A DNA stretch of 64,000 nucleotides from Salinigranum salinum (GCF_009176545.1 NZ_VTOJ01000001.1:806001-870000); one strand, 5' to 3'; shown: positions 16,419 to 26,674, counted from the stretch's first letter. Translations and numbers: made by a program. The notes: generated by a model not told the origin, from the sequence alone.

Positions 16419-19106
16419 CTACTCGGTGTCGAGCCGCCGCTGCCACTCCTGGACGCGACCCATCAGTTCGAGTGGAGAGGTGTCGTTGACGTCGGTGTCG
16501 CGCAACTCGTCGAGGACGGCTTCGATCTCGGGGTCGACCTCGCCGCCGTCGCTGGCGGGTTCCGCTGTCGTAGTTTCGGTCGTCGTCTCCGTCCCACCGC
16601 CTGCTGCGAACTGGCCGCTGCCGAGGTCGAACACCGCCTGCACCGGCCCCGACCCCTCGCTCGAACTCCCCTTCGCCTCGATGGCCTTCTCCTCGCGGAG
16701 ACGGTCGAGCACTTCGGAGGCTCGGGAGACGACTGGCCCCGGCACGCCCGCGAGGTCGGCGACGTGAATCCCGTAGGAGCGGTCGGTCGCGCCCTCCTCC
16801 ACGGTTCGAAGGAACGTCACGCTTCCATCACGTTCCTCCGCCGCGACGTGGACGTTCGCCACCCTGGGCAGGTGTTCGGCCAGCGACGTGAGCTCGTGGT
16901 AGTGCGTCGCGAACAGCGTTTTGCATCCGATCTCGTTGTGGAGGTACTCCGTCGCGGCCCAGGCGATGGAGATCCCGTCGTACGTCGCCGTTCCCCGCCC
17001 CACCTCGTCGAGGACCACCAGCGACTCCTCGGTGGCGGAGTGGAGGATGTTCGACAGCTCCTGCATCTCGACCATGAACGTCGACCGGCCCTGGGCGAGT
17101 TCGTCGAGCGCACCCACTCTGGTAAAGATGCCGTCGACGACGCCGATCTCGGCGCTCGCGGCGGGCACGAAACTCCCGACCTGCGCGAGCAACGTGATCA
17201 GCGCCGCCTGCCGCATGTACGTCGACTTCCCCGACATGTTCGGGCCGGTGACGATGAGGAAGTCGCGCTCGTCGCTCGCGTGCCCGCTGGCACGGTCTTG
17301 TTCGGCGGCAGCCGCCCCGCCCATGTGCAGGTCGTTCGGGACGAACTCGGTCGTCGTCTCGACGACGGGGTGTCTGCCGGCCTCGATGTGGAGGTCGCCA
17401 GACTCCGTCAGGGTGGGGCGCGTCCAGTCACGACCCGCGGCGTGCGTCGCGAGCGACGCGAGCGCGTCAACCTCCGCCAGCGTCCGGCCCACGTCCTGCA
17501 ACAGTTCGGCCCGTGCGCCGACCCGGTCGCGCAGGTCGCAGAACAGCTCGTACTCGAGGTCGGCGCGCGCCTCCTCGATCCGGAGGATCTCCCGTTCTTT
17601 CTCCGTGAGTTCGTCCGTGACGAACCGTTTGGAGTTCTTCAGCGTCTTGATCTCGCGGTAGTGCTCGGGGACGCGATCGGCGACCGACTTCCCCACCTGG
17701 ATGTAGTAGCCGTCGGTCCGATTCCGGTCGACGGTGACGTGACTGAGGCCGTGCTCGCGCTTCTCCCGCTCGGCCAGCGAGTCGAGCCACCCCTCGATCG
17801 CCTCTTGCCGCTCGATGTGGTCGTCGAGTTCGTCGTCGTACCCCTTCCTGAGGAGCTCCCCCTGCGTTACCGTCTTCGGTGGGTCGTCCGCGAGCGCGTT
17901 CTCGAGTTCGGCGTGGAGGTCGCCGGCGGCCTCGCGGTCGGGACGGTCGACGACCGCCGCGAGCGGAGAGTCGGCGAGCGCACTCTCCTCGACGGCCTCC
18001 GCGAGCGCCGGGAGGAGCGCGAGCGTGTCGCGGATCGCGAGGAGGTCCGCGGCACCGGCTCGCCCGCCGACAGCGCGCGAGGCCAGCCGTTCGAGGTCGT
18101 ACGCGCCGTCGAGCGCGTCGCGGAGGCGTTCGCGCGCGAGCGCCTCGGTGGCGAGTGCCTCGACGCAGTCCAGCCGGCGACCGATCTCCGTGCGGTCGCG
18201 CCGTGGGCGCGTCACCCACTCCCTGAGGAGGCGACCGCCGGCGCTCGTCACCGTGTGGTCGATGGTGTCGACGAGCGATCCCGTCCGGTCGCCGTGCATC
18301 GTCTCCGTGAGTTCGAGGTTCCGCTGGGTGGTGGCGTCGAGCGTCAGGTGGTCGGTCGGCTCGTACCGTCGCAGCCGAGTCATCGACGCCAGCACGCCCG
18401 TGTTCGTCTCCGCGACGTACGCGAGGATCGCGCCGGCCGCCCTGATCGCCACCTCGTCGTCGAGGCCGACGCTCGAGGCGGCGTCGCCGAACCGCTCGCC
18501 CAGCGCGTGCCGTGCCCGGCCCGGCGCGAACGCCTCCGTCTCGAACGTGGTGAGCGTCACGCCGTTATCGCGCACCCGTCGGAGGAACGCGTCGTCCCCA
18601 CGGACGCCGGGTCCGGGCAGGAGCTCCACGGGGTCGAATCGGTACACCTCCGAGTGGGCATCGTCCACGTCGTCGACGGCTGTGACGAGGAACTGCCCGG
18701 TGGTGACGTCCGCGAACGCCAGCCCGTACCGGTCTCCCTCGGAGACCACGCTCGCGAGGTACTGCGCGTCCTCGCGGGAGGTCTCGAGCAGGGTGCCGGG
18801 CGTGACGACGCGCGTCACCTCGCGGGCGTGGCCCTCGGACGTCTCGTACTGGTCGGCGACCGCGACGCGGTAGCCTCGTTCGACGAGCGCCTTCAGATAG
18901 GGGGTGAGGTCGTCCAGCGGGACGCCCGCCATCGGGTACGACGATCCGTGCGAGGACTTCTGGGAGACCTTCAGGTCCAGCTCCCGTCCCACGGTCTCGG
19001 CGTCGTCGGCGAAGAACTCGTAGAAGTCGCCACACTGCATCGCCAGCAGATCCGCGTCCGTCTCCTCCTTGAGCGAGAGAAACTCTCCGACGATCCCTTG
19101 CGGCAT
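16419..19106 (-). CDS. mutS: DNA mismatch repair protein MutS
   Basis: 895 residues, full-length MutS1. The mismatch-binding F-Y-E motif is at 28-30 (CGDFYEFF). Connector, lever and clamp domains fill the middle. The ABC ATPase has Walker A GPNMSGKST at 621-629, Walker B/signature DEVGRGTATYDG near 700, and ATHYHELTSLAEHLP downstream. The acidic tail ends in a helix that is duplicated at 14946-15059. MutS recognises mispaired bases and recruits MutL, encoded 7.7 kb away on the same strand. The ATG at 19106 opens the conserved MPQGIVGEF; longer readings lack support. Confidence 0.96.
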   Translation of the reverse strand: MPQGIVGEFLSLKEETDADLLAMQCGDFYEFFADDAETVGRELDLKVSQKSSHGSSYPMAGVPLDDLTPYLKALVERGYRVAVADQYETSEGHAREVTRVVTPGTLLETSREDAQYLASVVSEGDRYGLAFADVTTGQFLVTAVDDVDDAHSEVYRFDPVELLPGPGVRGDDAFLRRVRDNGVTLTTFETEAFAPGRARHALGERFGDAASSVGLDDEVAIRAAGAILAYVAETNTGVLASMTRLRRYEPTDHLTLDATTQRNLELTETMHGDRTGSLVDTIDHTVTSAGGRLLREWVTRPRRDRTEIGRRLDCVEALATEALARERLRDALDGAYDLERLASRAVGGRAGAADLLAIRDTLALLPALAEAVEESALADSPLAAVVDRPDREAAGDLHAELENALADDPPKTVTQGELLRKGYDDELDDHIERQEAIEGWLDSLAEREKREHGLSHVTVDRNRTDGYYIQVGKSVADRVPEHYREIKTLKNSKRFVTDELTEKEREILRIEEARADLEYELFCDLRDRVGARAELLQDVGRTLAEVDALASLATHAAGRDWTRPTLTESGDLHIEAGRHPVVETTTEFVPNDLHMGGAAAAEQDRASGHASDERDFLIVTGPNMSGKSTYMRQAALITLLAQVGSFVPAASAEIGVVDGIFTRVGALDELAQGRSTFMVEMQELSNILHSATEESLVVLDEVGRGTATYDGISIAWAATEYLHNEIGCKTLFATHYHELTSLAEHLPRVANVHVAAEERDGSVTFLRTVEEGATDRSYGIHVADLAGVPGPVVSRASEVLDRLREEKAIEAKGSSSEGSGPVQAVFDLGSGQFAAGGGTETTTETTTAEPASDGGEVDPEIEAVLDELRDTDVNDTSPLELMGRVQEWQRRLDTE

Positions 19107-19218
19107 TGTGGATATCTCCGGCGCTGGCGTGGTAAAACGCTGTGGGTCGACGGACGGTTGCGACCCACACACACACGAGCACAACCCTCTTTTCGGGCGT
19201 CGACCAGTATCTCCACAC

Positions 19219-19851
19219 ATGAACCAGCACGACCCTGACCGGATCACGGTCTACTCGGATTACGTCTGCCCGTTCTGTTACCTGGGACGCGAGTCGCTTC
19301 GCCGGTATCTGGACACCCGCGACGACGAACTCGAGATCGACTGGCATCCATTCGATCTTCGAAGTGGGAAGCGAAACCCCGACGGAAGCATCGATAACTC
19401 GGTCGACGACGGCAAGGACGACGACTACTACGAACAGGCGAAGCAGAACGTTCGCCGCCTGCAGGAGAAGTACGACGTCGAGATGACGCTCGACATCGCG
19501 ACCGACGTCGACTCCCTGCCCGCACAGGTCGCCTCGTACTACGTCAAACAGCACTACCCGTACGAGACGTGGCTCGAGTTCGATAGTTCGATCTTCGAAT
19601 CGTTGTGGAAACGGGGCGAAGACATCGGCGACGAGGCGCTGCTCGTCGACCTCGCCGACGACGTGGGAATCGACGGCGACGAGATCCGCGCGGCGCTCTC
19701 GGACGAGGCCCTGCGCGAGGAGGTGCGCGCGCGGTTCACCGAGGCCCAGCAACACGGGGTGACCGGTGTCCCCACCTTCGCCTACGATGGGTACGCGGCA
19801 CGCGGTGCCGTCCCGCCGGAACACCTCGAACGACTCGTCGAGGGCACCTGA
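19219..19851 (+). CDS. DsbA-family (FrnE-like) thiol oxidoreductase
   Basis: 210 residues. A thioredoxin fold opens with ITVYSDYVCPFCYLG, giving the C-P-F-C redox pair at 18-21. A helical insertion follows, and HGVTGVPTFAYDGY contains the cis-Pro that faces the active site. There is no signal peptide, so it is cytosolic. FrnE-like proteins are linked to disulfide exchange or isomerisation under oxidative stress. A T-rich promoter element (CTCTTTTCGG, centre about 19190) lies 27-28 nt before the ATG, fitting a leaderless transcript. It is divergent from mutS. Confidence 0.82.
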   Translation: MNQHDPDRITVYSDYVCPFCYLGRESLRRYLDTRDDELEIDWHPFDLRSGKRNPDGSIDNSVDDGKDDDYYEQAKQNVRRLQEKYDVEMTLDIATDVDSLPAQVASYYVKQHYPYETWLEFDSSIFESLWKRGEDIGDEALLVDLADDVGIDGDEIRAALSDEALREEVRARFTEAQQHGVTGVPTFAYDGYAARGAVPPEHLERLVEGT

Positions 19852-19900
19852 CGCGGCGGTCGTCGACTCCTCACCCCTGATCGGGATTCTCGGCCCGTGC

Positions 19901-20707
19901 TCACCCGTCGCCGTCGCTCCCGAGCACGGTGCCGATCTCGGCGATGGAGTCGAGGACGTAGTCGGGCTCGATCTCCGACCCGTCGAGCGTGGCGGCGTCG
20001 GTGACACCCGTCCGGACCAGCACGGTCGTCGCGCCGACCGCGATGCCCATCTGAACGTCCGTGTCGAGGCGGTCGCCGACGAGGAGGCAGTCGCTCGCGT
20101 CGACGCCGAGTCGATCGAGTGCGAACCGCCCCGCCACGACGGAGGGTTTGCCGGCGACGGTATCTGGCTCGCGCCCGGTCATCCCCTCGACGGCACCGAT
20201 GACCAGCCCCGCGCTCGGGACGATGCCGTCCGTGCCGGGTTTGGTCCGGTCGGGGTTCGTCGCGATGATGGGTGTCCTCGGGGTGATCGCCCGGAGCAGG
20301 CGCGTGAAACGGTCGTAGTCGAGGCCGGTATCGAGCGACAGCACGACGACGTCCGTCCTCATCGGATCCTCGGTGACCGTGACGCCCCTGTCCGTGAGCA
20401 CCTCGCGGAGCGACGGTTCGCCGAACACGTACGCGCGGTCGTCGGGGTACTCGCGGGCGAGGTAGTCGGCGGTGACGACGCCGGCCGTCACGACCTCGTC
20501 GGGCGTGGCGTCGATCCCCATCCCGGCCAGTTTCCGGACGTACTCCGCCGGGGACTTCGTCGCGTTGTTCGTGAGGAACTGGACGGCGACGCCGGCGTCG
20601 CGGAGCGTGTCGATCGCCTCTCTCGCCCCCGGGATCGGCACGTCGCCGCGGTACAGGGTGCCGTCCATGTCGACCAGTGCGCCCTCGATCCTCGTTCTCG
20701 CGTGCAC
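19901..20707 (-). CDS. NagD-like HAD-superfamily phosphatase
   Basis: 268 residues. HAD motif I is DMDGTLYRG (nucleophile Asp), motif II is FLTNNATKSP, motif III is GKPS and motif IV is LLVGDRLDTDVQMG. The C2-cap arrangement and the TNN motif place it in the NagD/4-nitrophenylphosphatase group, which hydrolyses phosphate from nucleotides or sugars. I chose GTG at 20707 because it gives 13 residues before motif I; no ATG lies between it and the motif. It is divergent from the acetamidase gene. Confidence 0.82.
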   Translation of the reverse strand: MHARTRIEGALVDMDGTLYRGDVPIPGAREAIDTLRDAGVAVQFLTNNATKSPAEYVRKLAGMGIDATPDEVVTAGVVTADYLAREYPDDRAYVFGEPSLREVLTDRGVTVTEDPMRTDVVVLSLDTGLDYDRFTRLLRAITPRTPIIATNPDRTKPGTDGIVPSAGLVIGAVEGMTGREPDTVAGKPSVVAGRFALDRLGVDASDCLLVGDRLDTDVQMGIAVGATTVLVRTGVTDAATLDGSEIEPDYVLDSIAEIGTVLGSDGDG

Positions 20708-20880
20708 GTCGTGGGGTACGGGGTCGAGGACATTACCTCTGGGGGCACCGGCGTGGCAGTGAACGGATTCCCGAGGGTACGATCCGACGACGGGCCGGGC
20801 ACCGAGCGCCACGGCGTCGACCGGCACCCGATCCTCTCGATGGCACGACAGTTAATACCACGCACGCCCGTACCTCGAAC

Positions 20881-22188
20881 ATGGCACAACGAGAGGTCCA
20901 ACAGGTACTCGACGTCGACCAGTACACCCTCGGCCTCGTCGGGCCGGAGCAGGAGTGGGCGGGGACTGTCGCCGACGGCGGGACGATCCGCACACACACG
21001 CCACCGGCGTGCTGGGGACCGATGATCACGCCCTCGTTCCGCGGCGGCCACGAGGTGACGAACCCGATCCGCGTCGAGGGAGCGGCGGTCGGCGACGCCA
21101 TCGCGCTCCACATCCGCGACGTCGAGGTGACGTCGATCGCCACGTCGACGGGGAGCATGGTCGAACGCGAGGGGGCGTTCGGCGACGACCCGTTCGTCGA
21201 CCACAGGTGTCCGGAGTGCGGCACGTCGTGGCCCGAGAGCGTCGTCGAGGGGACCGGCGAGGACGCCGTCAGGTGCGCGGAGTGTGGTGCCAACGCCTCC
21301 TCGTTCGGCTTCGAGTACGGCTACACGGTCGTCTTCGACGACGACCGGACCGTGGGACTCACCGTCGGCCCGGAGGGAGCGGACGACCTCGCCAACAGAG
21401 CCGACGAGGCGATGGCCCTCCCCGAGAACTCCCGGCAGCACCCCATCCTCCTCTACAAGCCGTCGGAGATGCCGGGCACGCTCGGCCACCTCCGACCGTT
21501 CATCGGCAACATCGGCACCACCCCCTCGATCGAGCTTCCCGACTCGCACAACGCCGGCGATTTCGGGCAGTTCCTCGTCGGTGCCGGGCACGACTGGGGG
21601 CTGGCGAGCGAAGCGGAACTCGAGCACAGGACGGACGGCCACATGGACATCAACGCGGTCCGCGAGGGATCCATACTGATCTGTCCCGTCAAGGTCGACG
21701 GCGGCGGCGTCTACGTCGGCGACATGCACGCCAACCAGGGCGACGGCGAGCTCTCCCTGCACACGACCGACGTCAGCGGGCGGGCGACGATCGACGTCGA
21801 GGTGGTGAAAGGGCTCGACATCGACGGCCCGCTCCTCCTCCCCAACCGGGAGGACCTCCCGCACATCGCCCAGCCGTACAGCGACGCCGAGCGAGAGGCG
21901 GGCCGCGCGCTCGCCGCCGAGTACGGCGTCGACCTCGTCGAGGACGTCGGGCCGATCCAGGTGATCGGGACGGGCGCGACGATCAACGATGCCACCGACA
22001 ACGCGTTCGACCGCGCCGCCCACCTGCTCGACATGTCGGAGGGGGAGATCCGCGCCCGGTGTACGTTCACGGGCGGTGTCGAGATCGGTCGCCTCCCGGG
22101 CGTCGTCCAGCTCACGATGCTCGCGCCGCTCGACCGACTCGACGACCGGGGGATCGCACACCTCGTCCGCGACCAGTACGGGCTCTGA
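20881..22188 (+). CDS. Acetamidase/formamidase family protein with zinc-ribbon insert
   Basis: 435 residues of the FmdA/AmdA family. ACWGPMITPSFRGGHEVTNP, then VKVDGGGVYVGDMHANQGDGE and SLHTTD contain family-conserved Asp and His positions. These enzymes release ammonia from formamide, acetamide or related short amides. At about 107-136 two CxxC pairs (CPECG and CAECG, spaced about 20 residues) form an apparent zinc ribbon that the core enzyme does not need. A TATA-like element AGTTAATA (centre about 20853) lies 27 nt upstream of the ATG, fitting a leaderless transcript. Confidence 0.82.
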   Translation: MAQREVQQVLDVDQYTLGLVGPEQEWAGTVADGGTIRTHTPPACWGPMITPSFRGGHEVTNPIRVEGAAVGDAIALHIRDVEVTSIATSTGSMVEREGAFGDDPFVDHRCPECGTSWPESVVEGTGEDAVRCAECGANASSFGFEYGYTVVFDDDRTVGLTVGPEGADDLANRADEAMALPENSRQHPILLYKPSEMPGTLGHLRPFIGNIGTTPSIELPDSHNAGDFGQFLVGAGHDWGLASEAELEHRTDGHMDINAVREGSILICPVKVDGGGVYVGDMHANQGDGELSLHTTDVSGRATIDVEVVKGLDIDGPLLLPNREDLPHIAQPYSDAEREAGRALAAEYGVDLVEDVGPIQVIGTGATINDATDNAFDRAAHLLDMSEGEIRARCTFTGGVEIGRLPGVVQLTMLAPLDRLDDRGIAHLVRDQYGL

Positions 22189-22224
22189 GCGGGCGGCTGG
22201 CTCCGACGCCGATCGCCCCGCAGA

Positions 22225-23244
22225 CTACGCGCCGACCTGGTTGGTGAACGGGTACATCGACGCGGTACGCCTCGCGACGGTCGCGAGTCGGAGGATGTAC
22301 GCCGTGAGCAGGAGGATCGGGGCGAAGCCGGCGGTCACGATCGTCGGGATGATCAGCCGGAGCGTCGCCGGCGCGGTCGTCCAGCCACTTGAGTCGGTGA
22401 ACAGCAGCATCAACACCACCGAGACGATCTGCACGGGGACGCCGATGGCGAGGAGGGTGCGCGAGAGCGAGGCGAGTTCCGACTGGATGAAGACGGTCTT
22501 GAACACGCGTCTGGCGACGTCGATCTGTTCGAGGCACTCGACGAGCTCGTCGAGCGCGTCGGTCGTCTCCGCCGGCAGGCTCTCGGCGTGTTCGGTGCGG
22601 AGCCGCCACGCGTCGTAGATGTCCTGCTCGTAGCTCGCGTTCAGCGTCGCGAACAGCGCGTAGTTGAGTCCGGTTGTCGGGCGAGTGAGGAGCGCGATGA
22701 CGTACTCGACGTGCTCGCCCAGTCCCGTCACGAGCGCCTCGAGTTCGGCGACGACCGCGTCGTCGACCTCCTCACCGGCCACGCTCCCCGTCGTCAGCTC
22801 CGCCGAGAGCGCGTCGAGCCGGCGGGCGATCGTGCGAAACAGCAGGAGGACGAACTCCGAGGGACTGACCGGGACGACGCGTCGGCCGGTCGTCGCGCCG
22901 ACCTCCCGTCGGTACCCCACCATCTCGTCCATCTTCCCGCGGATCTCACCCGGCGACTCGAGGTGTCGCGCCAGCACGAACTGGCTGATCGAGACCACGA
23001 TGGTGATGAGCGTGAAGTTCCCGCTGATCAGTGCGAACAGCAGAAAGAGGATCGGCGTCTCCTCTTCGAGCGGGACGAGCCCCGCCGCGACGGCGGTCCA
23101 GATCGTCGCGGAGACCACGAGCAGCCCGACGCCGGTGACGGCCAGTCGGCTGCCGCTCAACAGGAACCACTCCCCCGGTCGTCGTTTCAGGACGTACCAC
23201 TCGACGGCGAACTCGAACCGGACGTCGTCCCAGCGGGTCGACAT
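22225..23244 (-). CDS. Four-helix membrane protein of unknown function
   Basis: 339 residues. Four hydrophobic helices lie at about 33-59, 65-92, 265-286 and 296-325, with a long, mostly helical, acidic domain between helix pairs. The N-terminus is cytoplasmic by the positive-inside rule (VLKRRPGEWF). The architecture recalls bestrophin-like or other paired-helix membrane proteins, but I do not recognise a motif that proves it. It converges with the acetamidase gene. I give no function. Confidence 0.7.
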   Translation of the reverse strand: MSTRWDDVRFEFAVEWYVLKRRPGEWFLLSGSRLAVTGVGLLVVSATIWTAVAAGLVPLEEETPILFLLFALISGNFTLITIVVSISQFVLARHLESPGEIRGKMDEMVGYRREVGATTGRRVVPVSPSEFVLLLFRTIARRLDALSAELTTGSVAGEEVDDAVVAELEALVTGLGEHVEYVIALLTRPTTGLNYALFATLNASYEQDIYDAWRLRTEHAESLPAETTDALDELVECLEQIDVARRVFKTVFIQSELASLSRTLLAIGVPVQIVSVVLMLLFTDSSGWTTAPATLRLIIPTIVTAGFAPILLLTAYILRLATVARRTASMYPFTNQVGA

Positions 23245-23319
23245 TCGCCCGTCGATTGCGGTCGGAGTGGTAAGTGCGTTCGTGCCTGGGACGACCGGGC
23301 GGCGCGTGCGGTCCGCCGC

Positions 23320-23613
23320 TCACCCGCCCCGCATCGCGGGGAACAGCGACAGCTCGCCGCTCGCTGGCTCCGACCGTTCCCGTTTCTCGCCGTCGCACAG
23401 CACCCGGACGCTCGGCCGGATCTCGCCGTCCTCCGTGAGGAGCTGGTCACGCGAGCGCGGATACCGGTCGGCGAACGCCCGGACGACGTCGCCGACCGTC
23501 GGCGGTGTGTTCGATTCGCTCCCCTCCTCGTCGCCCGGTGTGAGCGTCAACTCGACCGTCTTCGTCCCCGTCGCGCCCCGGAGCGGCCCGTAGAGGGTCA
23601 CACGTACGTTCAC
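23320..23613 (-). CDS. MoaD/ThiS-type ubiquitin-like small modifier protein
   Basis: 97 residues with the beta-grasp pattern: strand VRVTLYGPLRGATG, strand KTVELTLT, an acidic insert (about 26-37), helix PTVGDVVRAFADRYP, then VRVLCDG and ELSLFPAMRGG. The exposed C-terminal Gly-Gly is the site activated by the E1 enzyme UbaA in haloarchaea, where such proteins serve as SAMP protein tags or as sulfur carriers for molybdopterin and tRNA thiolation. The ubaA gene lies about 3.1 kb away. The start is GTG at 23613. Which SAMP group it belongs to is not clear. Confidence 0.8.
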   Translation of the reverse strand: MNVRVTLYGPLRGATGTKTVELTLTPGDEEGSESNTPPTVGDVVRAFADRYPRSRDQLLTEDGEIRPSVRVLCDGEKRERSEPASGELSLFPAMRGG

Positions 23614-23710
23614 GTGTGGACGTGGGTGCGAGGCCTCTTGTCGGTTGAGTTCGCTCTCGTCGGTTCGAGTTCACGCGCGCGACCTCGTCGCCGCCGAGTC
23701 CGACGCCCGA

Positions 23711-24859
23711 TCAGTCGTCGTTCGTCGCCGCGAGGGTTTCCCCGGTCACGCTCTCGTCCCCCGCGTTCTCGTCGGGGCCGGTCACGCCGTCGTGTTCGCG
23801 CCCCCGGGAGCCGTCGCGCCCCTGCGCGTCGTCGACGTGGACGCCGTGGGCACCCTCGCGCTCGGCGGCACTGGGGGAGACACGGACGAACTCGGCGTTC
23901 GCGCGCGCCTCGGCGAGGGTGTGACCGCCGCAGTACGACAGCCCCGAGCGGATCCCCCAGAGGAACTCCTCGGTTTCGGGACCGAGCGCTCCGGCGTAGG
24001 GCGTCAACCCTTCGACGCCCTCGTCGGCACCGGGTTCGGTCCCCTGCTTGTCCGTCCGGGCCTCGTTGGCCGCCGTCGTCGACATCCCCCGGGACCGCTT
24101 GTACCGCTCGCCGTCGACCGTGACGACCTCGCCGGGTGCCTCGTCGGTGCCGGCGAAGAAGCTCCCGAGCATCACGGTGTCGGCACCCGCCACGAGCGCC
24201 TTCACCGCGTCGCCCGACATCCGGATTCCCCCGTCGGCGACGATGCAGACGCCGACGTCCGCGGCGGCCGAAGCACAGTCGTCCACGGCGGTCAACTGGG
24301 GCATCCCGGCTCCCGTGACCTTCCGCGTGGTGCAGTGTGAGCCGGGTCCGACGCCGACCTTGACGGCGTCGGCACCGGCCGCGGCGAGATCCGTGACGCC
24401 GGCGGGCGTGACGACGTTGCCCGCGACGATCTCGGCGCCGAACTCATCGTCGATGCGTGCGACCGCGTCCAGACATCGCTCCATGTGGCCGTGGGCGACG
24501 TCCACGACCACACAGTCCGCCCCGGCGGCGAGGACGGCTTCGGCCCGCGCGAGGTAGTCCTCGTCGATGCCGACGGCCGCACCGACCTGCGCGCCCGCCT
24601 CGTGTGCGCGACGGACCATCCGTGCCTGTTCGTCGACGCCCGCGAACCGGTGGATCACCCCGAAGCCGCCGACGGCGTCGAGTTCGACCGCCGTCTCGGT
24701 CTCGGTGACGGTGTCCATCGGTGCCGACAGCACCGGCGTCTCGAGTTCGATGCCGGGCGTGAGGTTCGTCGTCAGGTCGACGTCGCTCCGGCTGTCGACC
24801 GCCGATCGCTGCGGAACCACGAGCACGTCGCCGTACGAGAGTCCCTCTCTGACCTCCAT
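23711..24859 (-). CDS. IMP dehydrogenase/GMP reductase family protein without CBS domains
   Basis: 382 residues, a TIM barrel that starts GLSYGDVLVVP. Catalytic C176 lies in GPGSHCTTR, and the phosphate-binding part is VADGGIRMSGD. There are no CBS domains. The segment after the active Cys (KVTGAGMPQ) looks partly like GMP reductase, while EGVEGLTPYAGAL resembles the IMPDH flap region, so the direction (GMP synthesis or GMP deamination) is unsettled. The last 60 residues are an acidic tail beyond the fold. The ATG at 24859 has GAGGT upstream, whereas the longer reading from 24955 lacks one. Confidence 0.78.
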   Translation of the reverse strand: MEVREGLSYGDVLVVPQRSAVDSRSDVDLTTNLTPGIELETPVLSAPMDTVTETETAVELDAVGGFGVIHRFAGVDEQARMVRRAHEAGAQVGAAVGIDEDYLARAEAVLAAGADCVVVDVAHGHMERCLDAVARIDDEFGAEIVAGNVVTPAGVTDLAAAGADAVKVGVGPGSHCTTRKVTGAGMPQLTAVDDCASAAADVGVCIVADGGIRMSGDAVKALVAGADTVMLGSFFAGTDEAPGEVVTVDGERYKRSRGMSTTAANEARTDKQGTEPGADEGVEGLTPYAGALGPETEEFLWGIRSGLSYCGGHTLAEARANAEFVRVSPSAAEREGAHGVHVDDAQGRDGSRGREHDGVTGPDENAGDESVTGETLAATNDD

Positions 24860-25021
24860 CTTGTAACCTCGGAGAGCGAGGTGTTCGTCACACATATATC
24901 TGTTGGCTCGGTATCGATATCTGATCGGATACTCTGACCCGTAACTCTCATGCAACCTGGCTCTGTACTGCGGTTTTCGAAATACGAAGTTATCACAATC
25001 GATTCTTCGCGACGAAGACTT

Positions 25022-26674
25022 ATGCCGCGGATCGGTGTGGCCACGGGTATGTTCGAAGGACTCCTGGGGTGGCTCCCGTCACCGTGGGGGCGCTCTCCCG
25101 ACGCCAGAGCCGACGGTGGGCTCGAGACGACCGCTGCGAGCTCGCTCGCGGCCGGGGCGCACGCGCTCGACCTCGCCCAGCTGTTCGACGGGGTCGGTGC
25201 CCCGCTGTTCGCCCTCGACGCCGAGGGACACGTCGTCGTCTGGAACTCGGCGATCGAGGAACTCACCGGGGTGCCCGCCACCGAGGCGCTCGGGCTGGCA
25301 CACGCCAGCGAGGCCTTCTACCCCGACGGCCGCCGGGCGAGGACGCTCGCGGACAAGGTGCTCGACCACCCCGAGGACGCCGACCGCGAGTTCGACATCG
25401 ACCGGATGGACCACGACTCGCGGCTCTACGTCGACGAGAGCGTCATGACCGACCGCCACGGGGTCGACCGTCACATCCGGTTCAACGCGATGCCGATCTA
25501 CGACGACGACGAACTGGCGGGCGTCGTCGAGGTGGTCCACGACCGGACGGACGCCGTGCGCAAGAGTCGCGCGACGCAGGCGCTCGTCGACGAACTCGGG
25601 CGGACCATCCGATCGGTCGCCGACGGCAACCTCGGGGACCGCGCGCGGTTCGAAGACGAACACGGCGTCCTCTCCGACGAGTTGCTCGTCGTCCTCGACG
25701 AGTTCAACGGGATGGCCGAACGGTTCCAGTCGCTCACCGCAGAGGTCGACGAGACGGCCCACACCCTGGGTGACGCCATCGACCACACCGTCGACGCTGC
25801 CGGCGAGATCGAATCACAGGTCCACGACCAGAACGACCTCCTCGCCCGTGGTGCCGAGGAGATGCAGGACCTCTCGGCGTCGATGGAGGAGATCGCCGCC
25901 ACGTCCGACGAGGTCGCCTCGGCGGCCGAACAGGCGCGCACCGCCGCCGCTGCCGGACAGGAAGCCGGCGAGGGTGTCCGCGAAGCCACCGACAACGTCA
26001 TCGACATCTCCGACGACCTGCTCGACAGCGTCGTCGAACTCCAAGAACGGATGGGTGCCATCGAGGAGGTCGTCGAGGTCATCGCCGAGGTCGCCGACCG
26101 GACGAACCTGCTGGCGCTCAACGCCAACATCGAGGCCGCACGGGCGGGCGACGCCGGCGAGGGTTTCTCGGTGGTGGCCGACGAGGTGAAACAGCTGGCG
26201 AACCAGACGCACGATCACACCGAGGAGATCGCCACGAGCATCGAGGAGATCCAGGCCCAGGCCGACGAGACGGTCGCGGCGAGCGAGGCCTCCCACGAGC
26301 AGATCGAGGTCGCCTCCGGCGAGATCAGCGAGGTACTCGACGCGCTGACCGAGATCGGCGACGCGGCCGACGCCGCGGCCAACGGCGTCCAGGAGGTCGC
26401 CCGTGCGACCGACGGACAGGCGACCAACATCGAAGAGGTGACGACGACGATCCAGACCGTCCGCGAACGGGCCGACGAGACGGAGGCCGCGAGCACGCGG
26501 ATCACCGACGCGGCCAGCCACCAGTCGGTCGCACTGGACGACCTCCTGGAGCAGGTCGACCGGCTCTGTGGCCGCGTCGAGGCGGCGTCGGCGGACGCCG
26601 AGCGTTCCACGGCGGCACGGTCGGACGGCGGCGCCCGCCGCGACCGGCGGTCCGGGTTCGAATTCGACCGCTGA
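25022..26674 (+). CDS. Soluble methyl-accepting transducer with PAS domain
   Basis: 550 residues. There are no membrane helices. A PAS domain (about 50-175) has [22 protein letters not shown], followed by a HAMP-like linker and a long coiled-coil MCP signalling domain. Its conserved hairpin is [20 protein letters not shown] with [14 protein letters not shown]. Several Glu/Gln-rich heptads are candidate methylation sites. It should control the CheA kinase from the cytoplasm in response to a small ligand or redox/energy cue seen by the PAS domain. ATG 25022 has a TATA-like GTTATCAC centred 29 nt upstream; ATG 25049 is an alternative. Confidence 0.85.
   Translation: MPRIGVATGMFEGLLGWLPSPWGRSPDARADGGLETTAASSLAAGAHALDLAQLFDGVGAPLFALDAEGHVVVWNSAIEELTGVPATEALGLAHASEAFYPDGRRARTLADKVLDHPEDADREFDIDRMDHDSRLYVDESVMTDRHGVDRHIRFNAMPIYDDDELAGVVEVVHDRTDAVRKSRATQALVDELGRTIRSVADGNLGDRARFEDEHGVLSDELLVVLDEFNGMAERFQSLTAEVDETAHTLGDAIDHTVDAAGEIESQVHDQNDLLARGAEEMQDLSASMEEIAATSDEVASAAEQARTAAAAGQEAGEGVREATDNVIDISDDLLDSVVELQERMGAIEEVVEVIAEVADRTNLLALNANIEAARAGDAGEGFSVVADEVKQLANQTHDHTEEIATSIEEIQAQADETVAASEASHEQIEVASGEISEVLDALTEIGDAADAAANGVQEVARATDGQATNIEEVTTTIQTVRERADETEAASTRITDAASHQSVALDDLLEQVDRLCGRVEAASADAERSTAARSDGGARRDRRSGFEFDR

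Noticed and set aside
16299..19238. A 979-codon open frame on the plus strand
   Set aside because: It is entirely antisense to mutS, and its composition mirrors the mutS codons. No start signal or domain is seen.
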